Assembly (NCBI GenBank): GCA_021781495.1
Contig: JAJXWS010000004.1
Coordinates: forward strand, 1 to 64,000
Direction: 5' to 3'
From: Acidobacteriota bacterium
Lineage (GTDB): Bacteria > Acidobacteriota > Terriglobia > Terriglobales > Acidobacteriaceae
Length of the DNA stretch: 64,000 bases
A program made the position numbers and the translations under genes. The notes under the pieces were generated by a model that saw nothing but the letters and a program-made list of their open reading frames with translations, was not told the origin of the DNA and did not search any database. Every line of letters starts with the position of its first letter. Position 1 is the stretch's first letter. Below are positions 18,835 to 29,389 of the stretch, piece by piece.

Positions 18835-20115
18835 ATGCTGAGAGAGAGCTACGCGCGCTGGATGTACCGGTGGGAAACGCGCCTGACCACGCGCGATGAA
18901 AATCGCGTGGTGCGCCCGCTGGAGTGGGGCTTTGACTGGATTGAGCCATTCCTTCAGGCCAACGGCTTCCAGGCGGTTATTCCCGCGCCAGAGAGCGTGC
19001 GCGACGACGCGGCGGCAGAGGCCGCCATAGTGCGCATCAACCAGCTACTCATCCGGCACAGCGACAAGTTCTTTGGCTACGAGCGGCCCACCGACTTCCG
19101 GCTGGAAGAGCGCCACCCCGAGCTGTTCCCCACCAACGTGCGGCCGGAGACGCTGGCCCAGGACGCGGCCATCAAGCAGCAGGCGGCCGAGGGAAAGATT
19201 CCCCGGGCACAGTTTTTGCGCTTCACCTCGCCGGAGCGGACCCCATATCCCGAAAACGACCTGGTGAATGCGCGGTGGTATCCCGCGCCGGAGCACAAGG
19301 ACCGCACGCGGCCCAGGCAGGCGATTGTGGTGCTGCCGCAGTGGAATGCGGACGCCTTCAGCCACAACGCGCTGTGTGCCATCTTCAACCGCATGGGCAT
19401 CTCGGCCCTGCGGCTCTCCAAGCCGTACCACGACATTCGCCGGCCGAGCGAGCTGGAGCGCAGCGACTACGCGGTCAGCGCGAACATTGGGCGGACGATC
19501 TCCGCGTGCCGGCAGGCCGTGGTGGATATCCGCTGCTGCCTGGACTGGCTGGAAGAGCAGGGCTACGAGCAGTTTGGCGTGCTGGGCACCAGCCTCGGGT
19601 CATGCTACGCCTTCCTGGCGAGCGCGCATGACAAGCGGCTGCGCGTGAACGCGTTCAACCATGCCTCCACCTCGTTTGGCGACGTGGTGTGGGCGGGCCA
19701 GAGCACGCGCCACATCCGCCAGGCGCTGGAAGAGGCAAGCCTGACGCAGCCCCGTCTACGCGAGCTGTGGTCGGCCATCAGCCCGGTCAGCTACTACGAC
19801 CGCGTGGCAAGCGCGGAGGCCGGCGGGCCGCAGAAGCGGACGCTGGTGGTCTACGCCGAGTATGACCTCACCTTTCCGCGGGAGTACTCGCTGCAGGTGT
19901 TGGAGGCCTTCCAGCGCGTGGGGCTGAACTTTGAGCCGCGGGTGCTGCCATGCGGGCACTACACCACCGGCGAAACCCCATACAAGTACATCGACGGCTG
20001 GTACATGGGCTCGTTTGTGTACCGCGCTTTCAAGGCCCTGCGCCAGGAAAAGGCCGCGGCCGCCCTGTCCGCGTCTGTGGCCGACGTGGCGGAAGAAGAA
20101 GCGCTCACCCGCTGA
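18835..20115 (+). CDS. Alpha/beta hydrolase, ABHD18/DUF2048-like
   Basis: GVLGTSLGSCYAFLASAHD nucleophile elbow; YAEYDLTFPREYS acid region; PCGHYTTGE His region; RTRPRQAIVVLPQWNADAFSH. Confidence 0.7.
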   Translation: MLRESYARWMYRWETRLTTRDENRVVRPLEWGFDWIEPFLQANGFQAVIPAPESVRDDAAAEAAIVRINQLLIRHSDKFFGYERPTDFRLEERHPELFPTNVRPETLAQDAAIKQQAAEGKIPRAQFLRFTSPERTPYPENDLVNARWYPAPEHKDRTRPRQAIVVLPQWNADAFSHNALCAIFNRMGISALRLSKPYHDIRRPSELERSDYAVSANIGRTISACRQAVVDIRCCLDWLEEQGYEQFGVLGTSLGSCYAFLASAHDKRLRVNAFNHASTSFGDVVWAGQSTRHIRQALEEASLTQPRLRELWSAISPVSYYDRVASAEAGGPQKRTLVVYAEYDLTFPREYSLQVLEAFQRVGLNFEPRVLPCGHYTTGETPYKYIDGWYMGSFVYRAFKALRQEKAAAALSASVADVAEEEALTR

Positions 20116-20195
20116 CCAAGAGATTCCAGACACGTTAGACCGAGGGAACGCCTGAGCATCGGCTCCGGCTTGCCGGCGTCTGGCGCCCGTGCGCG

Positions 20196-21095
20196 TCAGT
20201 GGGCGCGGGTCAGGTTGAGGCGCAGGAACTTGGCGGGGTCCAGGTAGGCATCCTGCCAGCGAACGGCCCAGTGAAGATGCGGACCGGTAACGCGGCCCGT
20301 GGCACCGCTCAGCCCCAGAAGCTGTCCAGCGGCAACGTGCTGGCCCTCATGCACCCGGATGCGGCTGAGGTGCATGGAGAGGGTGTAGAGCCCGAGGCCG
20401 TGGTCAATCACCACGCAGTTCCCCTCGAAATAAAGCCCGCGGGCCAGCACCACCGTGCCTGCGTTGGCCGCGCGGACGGGGGTGCCCGTGCGGGCGCGGA
20501 AGTCCGATCCCTTGTGGATGGAGTTCAGCTCGCCATTGACCAGGCGGCGGGTGCCAAAGCTGTCTGTGAGTGCGGCGCGCATGGGCGGGCGGAAGTTGCC
20601 GTGCCACAGGGGCTGCGGCGCGCTGGCGGCAAAGATGCGGGCCTTCAGCTCCTTCTCCTCCTGGATGCGCTGAAGCTCGGCCGGGCTGGGCTCAACGAAG
20701 CGGGGCGGCACGGTCAGCGTGGTGGTGCGGTAGTGGGCGGGCTTTAGATCGACCGGCAGCGTCAGCGCGCGGGTTTCGCCGGAGGTGAGCGTGATCGTAA
20801 CGCGCAGGGTGGAGGGGCCGGCTGGTGCGGCGACGTCTGCCCCGGCCAGGGCGAACCAGCTGGAGCGGTCAATGCCGGGAAAGAAGGTGAGCGTGTGGCC
20901 CAGCCAGTCGCCGGTGACGGAGGTGGAGCCCGGGGCGAGGACGCGAATCAGCTCCGGCGAGCCGGGCTGGACGATGGACGGGCTGAGGGAGACGCTGGGC
21001 TGCGCGGCGGGCTCCGCCAGCGACGAAGCCGCGGCGAGTGTGCAGAGCAATGCTGCGCAAAAAAGGGTCGCGCGCAAAAGGCGAGAGCCGGTCAT
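20196..21095 (-). CDS. M23 family metallopeptidase (LytM), secreted
   Basis: Signal peptide; HKGSDFRARTGTPVRAANAGTVVLARGLYFEGNCVVIDHGLGLYTLSMHLSRI...GPHLHWAVR zinc-peptidase motif. Confidence 0.9.
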   Translation of the reverse strand: MTGSRLLRATLFCAALLCTLAAASSLAEPAAQPSVSLSPSIVQPGSPELIRVLAPGSTSVTGDWLGHTLTFFPGIDRSSWFALAGADVAAPAGPSTLRVTITLTSGETRALTLPVDLKPAHYRTTTLTVPPRFVEPSPAELQRIQEEKELKARIFAASAPQPLWHGNFRPPMRAALTDSFGTRRLVNGELNSIHKGSDFRARTGTPVRAANAGTVVLARGLYFEGNCVVIDHGLGLYTLSMHLSRIRVHEGQHVAAGQLLGLSGATGRVTGPHLHWAVRWQDAYLDPAKFLRLNLTRAH

Positions 21096-21138
21096 GCCTA
21101 GAGCATAACCGGCTCCCCGTGCGTGGCAGGTGCCTTGA

Positions 21139-21726
21139 CTACGGACGGCTGTGAGCCCCGTTGTGCTTCTCACGATAGATCTGGCGGCTGGCGTTGTTCT
21201 GCCGCTGGTTGATCTGCCGGCGTTCCTGCGGGGTCAGACGGCCGCCGTTGGCGGCGCGGTCGGCGCCGATCTGGCGGTTGATGTTCTGCTGGTGATTCTC
21301 AGCGCGGGCTGCCTCTCCGGCGGTCATGGAACCGTTGCGGATGCCGTTGGCGATGCGCTGTTGCTGCTCGGCTCGGCGCTGGCCGATCTCGTTATTGCCA
21401 TAGTGGTCCTGGGCGGCGTTGTGCTTGTCCGCGTAGATGGAGCGGCTCAGGTTGTTCTGCTGGCGATTCACCTGCTGGCGCTCCTGCGCGGTCAGGCGGC
21501 CGCCGTTGGCGGTGCGGTCGGCGTGAATCTCACGGTTGACATTCGCCTCGCGGGATTCAAGCCGCTTCGTTTCGCCGGCGGTGAGCTGGCCGGACTGAAC
21601 GCCGTTGGCGATGCGCTGCTGCTGGTCATGGCGGCGATCGGGAACAGTGCCCTCAGGCGCCTGGGCCAGGGCCGGAACCGAGACAACCAAGGCAACTGCG
21701 GCAAACAACAGGAACTTTGTGTGCAT
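21139..21726 (-). CDS. Secreted protein of two tandem homologous ~75-aa modules
   Basis: Signal peptide MHTKFLLFAAVALVVSVPALAQ; QQRIANGVQSGQLTAGE...NGGRLTAQERQQVNRQQNNLSRSIYADKHNAAQ repeated as QQRIANGIRNGSMTAGE...NGGRLTPQERRQINQRQNNASRQIYREKHNGAH. Confidence 0.75.
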   Translation of the reverse strand: MHTKFLLFAAVALVVSVPALAQAPEGTVPDRRHDQQQRIANGVQSGQLTAGETKRLESREANVNREIHADRTANGGRLTAQERQQVNRQQNNLSRSIYADKHNAAQDHYGNNEIGQRRAEQQQRIANGIRNGSMTAGEAARAENHQQNINRQIGADRAANGGRLTPQERRQINQRQNNASRQIYREKHNGAHSRP

Positions 21727-21937
21727 AAACTTCCTCCAAATGTCACTGGTCTTTTTTTAAAGGTTGGCCTTTTGGCCCACGGTCAGTCAGAACCCAGGGC
21801 CACGGGGGAAGTTGCACTGCAGGCTGTATTATTTTTCCCCGGCGCCGGCGCGGGCATGCTTCGCGAGACCCAAAATGGGCCGCGCGCAGCGGGGTTCCTG
21901 CTGTTGTGGCGGCGGTGGAAGGGACTATCATTCTTAT

Positions 21938-23218
<1,281 letters not shown>

Positions 23219-23282
23219 AAAGCTTGCCAACAGCGCAACCCTCGGCGTGGAATGTGGGTTGAAGCCGGAAAGGAGCAAGACG

Positions 23283-23591
23283 ATGCGTGCAGCAAAGATA
23301 GCTTTGGCGGCTCTGCTGGTAGCGGCTTTGCCGATGTGGGCGCAGGATAACGGGAACCATGGCAATCCGCACGGTGCAGCGCCGGGGCAAATGAAGCAGC
23401 ACGGCAATCCGCATGGCGCGCCTCCGGGGCAGATGAAATATCACGGCAACCCGCATGGTGGACCTCCGGGACAGATGAAGCCCCATGGCAATCCCCACGG
23501 CGTGCCCCCGGGCCAGATGAAATATCACGGCAACCCGCATGGCGGGCCTCCGGGGCAGATGAAGCCGCACGGCAACCCGCACGATAACTAG
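23283..23591 (+). CDS. Secreted His/Gly/Pro-rich tandem-repeat protein (14-aa unit HGNPHGxPPGQMKx)
   Basis: Signal peptide MRAAKIALAALLVAALPMWAQ, then five full repeats plus a partial one. Confidence 0.7.
   Translation: MRAAKIALAALLVAALPMWAQDNGNHGNPHGAAPGQMKQHGNPHGAPPGQMKYHGNPHGGPPGQMKPHGNPHGVPPGQMKYHGNPHGGPPGQMKPHGNPHDN
23358..23588 (+). repeat. 42-bp in-frame tandem repeat array
   Basis: Repeated cacggcaacccgcatgg(n)gg(n)cctccgggncagatgaa(n) units. Confidence 0.8.
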
Positions 23592-23625
23592 CCTGGGCGC
23601 GCACAATTCGCGGCAGTAGAAGAGA

Positions 23626-23651
23626 GGGCAGGCCAATGGTCTGCCCTTTTT
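23626..23651 (+). terminator. Rho-independent terminator
   Basis: GGGCAGGCC-aat-GGTCTGCCC followed by TTTTT. Confidence 0.75.
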
Positions 23652-23715
23652 GCGCCAAACCGGAAAGCCGGGAAAAGTTGAGGCAGGGACTTGAATTTGG
23701 GGTATGCTCAACGCT

Positions 23716-23958
23716 ATGGCTTACGACTCGATTGTCTCCCTGATTGATGCCGAAATTGCAAGGCTCACGCAGGTGCGGGCGCTGCTGGCCCGGACCGGCA
23801 AAGTTGCGCTGGCGCTGAGTGGACCCAGAACCAGGAACGCCGGCAAGAGCGAGAGCGGCAAGAAACGGGTGCTGAGCGAGGAAGCTCGCAAGCGCATTGC
23901 CGAAGCGCAACGGAAGCGCTGGGCAGCGCAGAAATCAAAGGCAAAAAAGACAGCCTGA
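23716..23958 (+). CDS. Small basic protein (RKRIAEAQRKRW motif)
   Basis: ORF 23704..23958; MAYDSIVSLIDAEIARLTQVRALL coiled helix and basic tail SEEARKRIAEAQRKRWAAQKSKAKK. Confidence 0.55.
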   Translation: MAYDSIVSLIDAEIARLTQVRALLARTGKVALALSGPRTRNAGKSESGKKRVLSEEARKRIAEAQRKRWAAQKSKAKKTA

Positions 23959-23992
23959 GCGGCGCACAGGGCCCGGCCGTTATGCCGGGGTA

Positions 23993-25276
23993 CTACCAGG
24001 TCTCAACGGCGAGCACGTTGGGTGGGCCGGAGTGTCCCTGGATGATCTGGGTCTCAATCACGGCTTCCATGTTCTTGCTTTCCCAGTCCGCCGGGGCCTT
24101 GGCCAACAGCGAATCCAGGAACTGCGGGTTGTAGAGGATCTCGCCGGCGGCCTCGGTTCCTTCCTCGGAGATGCCGGCGGCAATGATGACCGGCTGCCCG
24201 GTAGTGGCGTCGTGAATGCGCGCCACGATGGCGTAGTCGCGGGAGAGCTTCTGGTAGGGCAGGTCCCAGGCTGTGGCCCATGCGGTGTTCTGCTTGCTCT
24301 TGCGGTCCACCAGCAAAGCCTCGCCGTTCCTGGATTCAAAGCCGAAGCGCAGCTTCTGGGTCAACCGCAGGGTCCAGATGTTGTCAAACGCGCCGATGAG
24401 GACGATGGGCCCCTCGCGCAACTGGACGAAGGAGGCCTCCGATGCGGGGACCACGCGGAAGGTCTTGTGGCGCGCCTCCAGCGCGGCGGCGGTGCGGGTT
24501 AGGGTAATCACGTCCGCCAGGGCCAGGTTGCCGGAGTAGTGGAGGCGGAAGTAGAGAGGCTCGGGCGGCGTCTTGGAGGGCGGTGCCTCGAGCGAGTTGA
24601 CCGCGTCCATATTCAGGTCCTTGGCGGGCTCGCCCAGGCAGAAGGTGGCCGGGTTAGCGCTGGAGATTACCGGCGCCCAGAACTTGTCAATGTTGGACAG
24701 CGGCTCCTGCGGACGGTACTGGAGGCCGGCAAAGAGGCCCGCGCCAGCGGCGGCAATCACCAGGCAGGCGACCAGAACCCACGTAATCCAATGCGGATGC
24801 GCCACGGTGGGCGTCGCAGCCACTGCGGGCGGCGGAACCTCGGCAAGCGTGAGCGGATCAACTTCGGGCTCCGGCTCAGGCAGCGGCTCCGGGGCGCGCT
24901 CCTGGATACGAAAAACGGGTACGTAGGAGCCGACGGGCAGCTCGATGACCATCTCGCCCTCATGGGCGGGGTCATAGTAGTACTGCGAAAGGCGCTTGCG
25001 GACCTCGCCGGCGGTAACGCGGACGACCGGGTCGGCATTGGCGTCATAGGCGGCGGCGCGGCCAAAGACCTCCACACCGATGGTGCGCTCCTTCAGCTCG
25101 GCGGCGTTGCCCAGCAGGGTCTGTTCCACGGCATAGGCCAGCAGCGCCGGATAGCGCTTGCTGTTGGCAAAAAGAGGATGGGCGAGAAGGCGGTCGAGCT
25201 GCTCGCGAACAGCAGTGGGGTCAGGAACCGTGCTGAAGGACTCAGGTTCCTGCATGGATTTCGGTGCCAACGCCAT
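23993..25276 (-). CDS. Membrane protein with N-terminal adenylate-cyclase-N-like regulatory domain
   Basis: REQLDRLLAHPLFANSKRYPALLAYAVEQTLLG...ERTIGVEVFGRAAAYDANADPVVRVTAGEVRKRLSQYY; single TM WITWVLVACLVIAAAGAGLFAGL. Confidence 0.65.
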   Translation of the reverse strand: MALAPKSMQEPESFSTVPDPTAVREQLDRLLAHPLFANSKRYPALLAYAVEQTLLGNAAELKERTIGVEVFGRAAAYDANADPVVRVTAGEVRKRLSQYYYDPAHEGEMVIELPVGSYVPVFRIQERAPEPLPEPEPEVDPLTLAEVPPPAVAATPTVAHPHWITWVLVACLVIAAAGAGLFAGLQYRPQEPLSNIDKFWAPVISSANPATFCLGEPAKDLNMDAVNSLEAPPSKTPPEPLYFRLHYSGNLALADVITLTRTAAALEARHKTFRVVPASEASFVQLREGPIVLIGAFDNIWTLRLTQKLRFGFESRNGEALLVDRKSKQNTAWATAWDLPYQKLSRDYAIVARIHDATTGQPVIIAAGISEEGTEAAGEILYNPQFLDSLLAKAPADWESKNMEAVIETQIIQGHSGPPNVLAVETW

Positions 25277-25885
25277 TGCCTGCTCCCGGGCCATTGCAGG
25301 CCCCAGACGCGCGAACAGTCACCGAAACCATGCGGGCACGCCTGGAAGTAAGCGAGGCGCTGTGTGCAGCGGTCTGGGAAACCAGCTCAACGCCGGATTC
25401 GAGGCGGGTGCGCGGGAGGCTGAGTCGAGAGCGGAATAACTTGTACGCTCTCGATGAAATCAAAACTTCGTGGCCCGCTTTGAATCCGTAAAGCGTATGA
25501 TACGTGCCAGTATTGAAGTTGTCTATACAAGAATAAGAATCTTAAATTTAAGGACTTAGCGGTTTAATTCGTGCGCTGCTACCCGATGGAACCTTTTGTA
25601 TTGTCTAAGACGCCACTAGCATGACACTCGGTCCAGAAGACGCGCCGATGGCGTGTTCCTGAGAAGCGGGAGATCCGCGATCGGGGATGGCAGTAGGTAA
25701 GTCTTCTTGTGATTGCGGCTCCTCGCCCCTCCGGTTCGCCAGATCTGGATTTCATCCAGGCAACGGAAACCGGGGGGCGTTTTTTCTTTGCGCGCAAAGT
25801 CAGGAGCAGCAACTCTGCCGCCCCGCGCCCAGGAACCATGGACCACCAGGAACCATGGAGCACAGGACCGGCAGCGGCGGCTCCC

Positions 25886-26671
25886 TTAGGTGAGCGCGCG
25901 GTCCAGGTGGACGTAACCGCCGTCCACGATAAGATGCTGGCCCGTGGTGTGGCCGGACTGGGTGGGCGAGAGCAGAAAGACGGTGGCCGCTGCGATCTCG
26001 GCAGAGGTGGTCATGCGGTGGCCGAGGGGGATCTTGCTGGTGATCTGGCGGAGCCGGTCCTCGGGGTCGCCCAGGGTGTCGAGCCAGCGGCGGTAGAGGG
26101 GCGTCATCACCTCGGCGGGCAGCACGGCGTTTACCCGGATATTGTGCGGCAACAGTTCGGCGGCCCACTCGCGGGTCAGGGCCAGTTGCGCGCCCTTGCT
26201 GGCGGCGTAGCCGGAGGTGTTGCCCTGGCCGGTGAGCGCCACCTTGGAGCTGATATTCACAATGGAGCCCTGTGTCCGCTTGAGCGAGGGCAGGGCGTAG
26301 TGGGCCAGCGCGTAATAGTGGACCAGGTTCTTCTGCAGGCTTTCCAGGAAGCGCTCGACCGAGCCGGACTCGAGGCCGACTCCATCGTTGACGCCCGCAT
26401 TGTTCACCAGGCCATAGATGTCGCCAAAGCGCTGCTCAATTTCGGCAATGGCATGGCGGCATCGCTCGGTGTCTTCCAGATGAGCTTCCACCAGTTCGCA
26501 GGCGGCGGAGGCGGCACGCATCTCGGCCATGAAGTCCTGCACGTTTTGCGAGGGGCGGCCGAGGACGACGACCCGCGCGCCCTCCGCCAGACAAGCGCGG
26601 CTGATGCCGGCGCCGATGCCAGCCCCGCCGCCGGTGACGACGATGAGTTTGTCTTTAAGTCCAAGATCCAT
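25886..26671 (-). CDS. SDR family oxidoreductase (L-fucose dehydrogenase-like)
   Basis: TGGGAGIGAGI Rossmann motif; NNAGVNDG; YAASKGAQLALT; C-terminal VDGGYVHLDRAL. Confidence 0.85.
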   Translation of the reverse strand: MDLGLKDKLIVVTGGGAGIGAGISRACLAEGARVVVLGRPSQNVQDFMAEMRAASAACELVEAHLEDTERCRHAIAEIEQRFGDIYGLVNNAGVNDGVGLESGSVERFLESLQKNLVHYYALAHYALPSLKRTQGSIVNISSKVALTGQGNTSGYAASKGAQLALTREWAAELLPHNIRVNAVLPAEVMTPLYRRWLDTLGDPEDRLRQITSKIPLGHRMTTSAEIAAATVFLLSPTQSGHTTGQHLIVDGGYVHLDRALT

Positions 26672-26916
26672 GGGGTGCTCTTTCCTATCGATGGGGGTGA
26701 GCGCACGGCGGCTTGCAGGTACCCGTGCCCGTGTTGCCAACCATCCTACATTGGTCGGCAGGGGATGCGCCGCTTTTAAGTTAGCGGTACAGTAGCCGCA
26801 CTATCCTGCGAGGAGCAAGGCGGGCAAAGCGGCTGGCTTCCACCCGTGCCGCAAAGGCTCTCTTCGTCGTTGTTTTTCCTTGCGGGACGAGCGTAATCCA
26901 TGGCTATACTCGGCGG

Positions 26917-27516
26917 ATGCAACAGAGACGCGGATGTTTGGGCATTCTAAGCGGCTGCCTTTGGAAGCTGGTGCTCGGGGGAGCCGCCATCACCGCCTTT
27001 GTCTGGCTGCTGCTGGTGGTCATGAACCCATGGGCGCTGCACATCGGCGGCCACACCACGCCGCTGCTCTATTGGCACGGAACCGGCAGGGTGGTGGCGA
27101 AGGACGGCAAGTCGTACCCGCTGTATCTGACCTTCTTTCCGGACCGGCCGCGCCGCCGCTTCGGGGCGCGGCGCGAGGGCAAGGGCTGGAACGCCAATCT
27201 GACCGGCGCGGCATGGCTGTGCGCGGTGCCGGGGCACCCACAGAAGATGCAGGTGAGCGGCACGATGTATGGCGGCTACACCAGCACGGACAACGCGCTG
27301 ATGGATTTTCGGATCCTTGAGTGGCGAAAGCCGTTCCGGATCAACTACCAGAAACGCGGGTTCTTCGATGTTGCCGGCATGTTCCAGGGGCCGGAACTGG
27401 TGCTGAACCGGCCAAACGAGCAGGGCATCAGGATGCAGACCGGGCCGTACATCGACAACGCGACGGCGCAACTGCACTGGGCCAGCTACAGCGAGTTCGA
27501 AGCAGCCTGCCGGTAG
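26917..27516 (+). CDS. Hypothetical single-TM protein
   Basis: N-terminal TM AAITAFVWLLLVVMNPWAL; low similarity to anything I recognise; codon usage consistent with coding. Confidence 0.5.
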   Translation: MQQRRGCLGILSGCLWKLVLGGAAITAFVWLLLVVMNPWALHIGGHTTPLLYWHGTGRVVAKDGKSYPLYLTFFPDRPRRRFGARREGKGWNANLTGAAWLCAVPGHPQKMQVSGTMYGGYTSTDNALMDFRILEWRKPFRINYQKRGFFDVAGMFQGPELVLNRPNEQGIRMQTGPYIDNATAQLHWASYSEFEAACR

Positions 27517-27700
27517 TTAGTTTTGCAATCGCAACCTTTGCGCGCCGTGAGGGTGTTAGCTATTCCTGATAGCTTGCAGCTTTCAACCTTTAGCTTTGTT
27601 GTGCAGTAGCTGGCAGGAGTAGCTCGATTGTCTCTGCTCAGCTGGTAGTGGAAATCCTCTGCAAATCCAGGCGAAATTTAACGACGGTGCAGAGTGCAAT

Positions 27701-27724
27701 CCCGGGTCTCTTTGGAGACCCGGG
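27701..27724. repeat. Palindromic element CCCGGGTCTC-tttg-GAGACCCGGG followed by GGCACCC
   Basis: Perfect 10-bp stem; reverse complement shares the GGGTGCCCC head with the element at 2085. Confidence 0.6.
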
Positions 27725-27779
27725 GCACCCATCTTCCTGCTGAGTCAGGCCAGAGTTACCCGCTGAGTTAGTCTGCGAG

Positions 27780-29225
27780 TTAACGAATGCCGGACATGAC
27801 CAGCATGCGGGGTTCGGTCATCTCGTCGATGGCGGAACGGATGCCTTCGCGGCCGAGCCCGGAGTCCTTGACGCCGCCGTAGGGCATGGGGTCCAGGCGC
27901 CAGGCGGGTGTGTCGCCAACGATGAGCGCGCCAATCTCCAGCTCGCGGTAGGCGGTGAGGATGCGTCCGGCGTCGCGCGTGAGCAGGCCGGCCTGCAGTC
28001 CGTAGCGGGAGTGGTTGACCTCGGCGAGCGCCTCTTCAAAGTCCGTGTAGGGCTCCACCACGACAACGGGGCCGAAGACCTCCTCGTCGCGCACCTTCAT
28101 GCCGGGCTGCGTGCCGGTAAGGATGGCGGGCGTAAGAACGGAGTTGCGGCGCTCGCCCCCGGCCACCAGCCGCGCACCGGCCTCAACGGCCTCGCGCACC
28201 CAGGTTTCGACGCGGTCGGCGTCCGCAGGGCGAATGATCGGGCCGACGTCGGTGGCGTCGTCGGCGGGGTTGCCGGTGACGAGTGCGGCCGTGTGCTCCA
28301 CCAGCTTCCACAGGAACGGCTGGAAGATGCTCTCCTCCACAAAGACGCGCTGCACGCTGATGCAGGACTGGCCTGCATATCCAAAAGCGGCGTGGGCGGT
28401 GCGATGGGCGGCGTCATCCAGGTCGGGCCAGTCGCTGTGCACAATGAGCGCCGCGTTGCCGCCGAGCTCGAGCAGGACGCGCTTGCGGCCGGAGCGGGCC
28501 TTCAGCTCCCAGCCAACGCGAGCCGAGCCGGTAAAGCTGACCAGCTTGATGCGGTCCTCTTTTTCCGCCAGCCATGCGGTGTCAGCATTGCTGAGCGGCA
28601 GCACGGCGAGGGCTTCGTCGGGCCAGCCGGTTTTAAGGATGACTTCTCCGAGAGCCAGCGCGGTGAAGGGGGTTTGCGGCGCGGGCTTCAGCAGCACGGG
28701 GCAGCCGGCGGCCATGGCAGGCGCCAGCTTGTGCGCTACAAGGTTCAGCGGGAAGTTGAACCCCGTGATGGCGAGTACCGGGCCGACGGGGAAGCGCTGC
28801 ACCAGTCCCCAGCGGCCTTCGTTGCCCTCGGTCAGGTCAAGCGGAATGGACTCGCCGCCGAGGCGGGCGGCCTCTTCGGCAGCGGTCTTGAAGGTGAGCA
28901 CGGCGCGGTCGACCTCAACCCGCGCCAGGCGGACGGGCTTGCCGGCCTCGGCCACGATCAGCTGGGCAAAGCGCTCCTTTTGCTCGATGAGGGCCGCGGC
29001 CACATCTTCCAGGATCTCGCGGCGCTTCCAGCGCGGCAGGGCGCGGGTGCGGCGCAGGCTGGCCACGGCATGGCTCACGGCCTGGCGCGCATCGGCGCGG
29101 GTGGCCAGCGTCACGCGGCCCACCAGGCCCTGGTCCCAGGGCGAGCGCACCTCCAGTGCTTCGCCTTCAATCCACTCTTTGCCGCACAGCAGAAAACCGG
29201 TCTGGGTTCCGGGACGCATCTTCAT
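27780..29225 (-). CDS. Aldehyde dehydrogenase family protein
   Basis: ITGFNFPLNLVAHKLAPAMAAGCPVLLKPAPQTP; FTGSARVGWELK; LELGGNAALIV; GYAGQSCISVQRVFV catalytic Cys. Confidence 0.9.
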   Translation of the reverse strand: MKMRPGTQTGFLLCGKEWIEGEALEVRSPWDQGLVGRVTLATRADARQAVSHAVASLRRTRALPRWKRREILEDVAAALIEQKERFAQLIVAEAGKPVRLARVEVDRAVLTFKTAAEEAARLGGESIPLDLTEGNEGRWGLVQRFPVGPVLAITGFNFPLNLVAHKLAPAMAAGCPVLLKPAPQTPFTALALGEVILKTGWPDEALAVLPLSNADTAWLAEKEDRIKLVSFTGSARVGWELKARSGRKRVLLELGGNAALIVHSDWPDLDDAAHRTAHAAFGYAGQSCISVQRVFVEESIFQPFLWKLVEHTAALVTGNPADDATDVGPIIRPADADRVETWVREAVEAGARLVAGGERRNSVLTPAILTGTQPGMKVRDEEVFGPVVVVEPYTDFEEALAEVNHSRYGLQAGLLTRDAGRILTAYRELEIGALIVGDTPAWRLDPMPYGGVKDSGLGREGIRSAIDEMTEPRMLVMSGIR

Positions 29226-29389
29226 GGCGTGTGTGCTCCTGTCGCGTTGCTACGGTATTGATGGTACTAGGGAACGGCACAGTTCGCCGAGTAGGGCACG
29301 GAGGTACCGGTTGCCAGGTGGAACGAAGGTTACCGCACGGGCAGCATGCGCGTGGCTGCGGGCGGAAGCAGTCGTGCTAAGCTCGGCGC

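Noticed and set aside
23358-23588. CRISPR array suspicion from the regular 42-bp repeats
   Set aside because: Repeats are contiguous, in frame and coding, with no spacers and no cas genes nearby.
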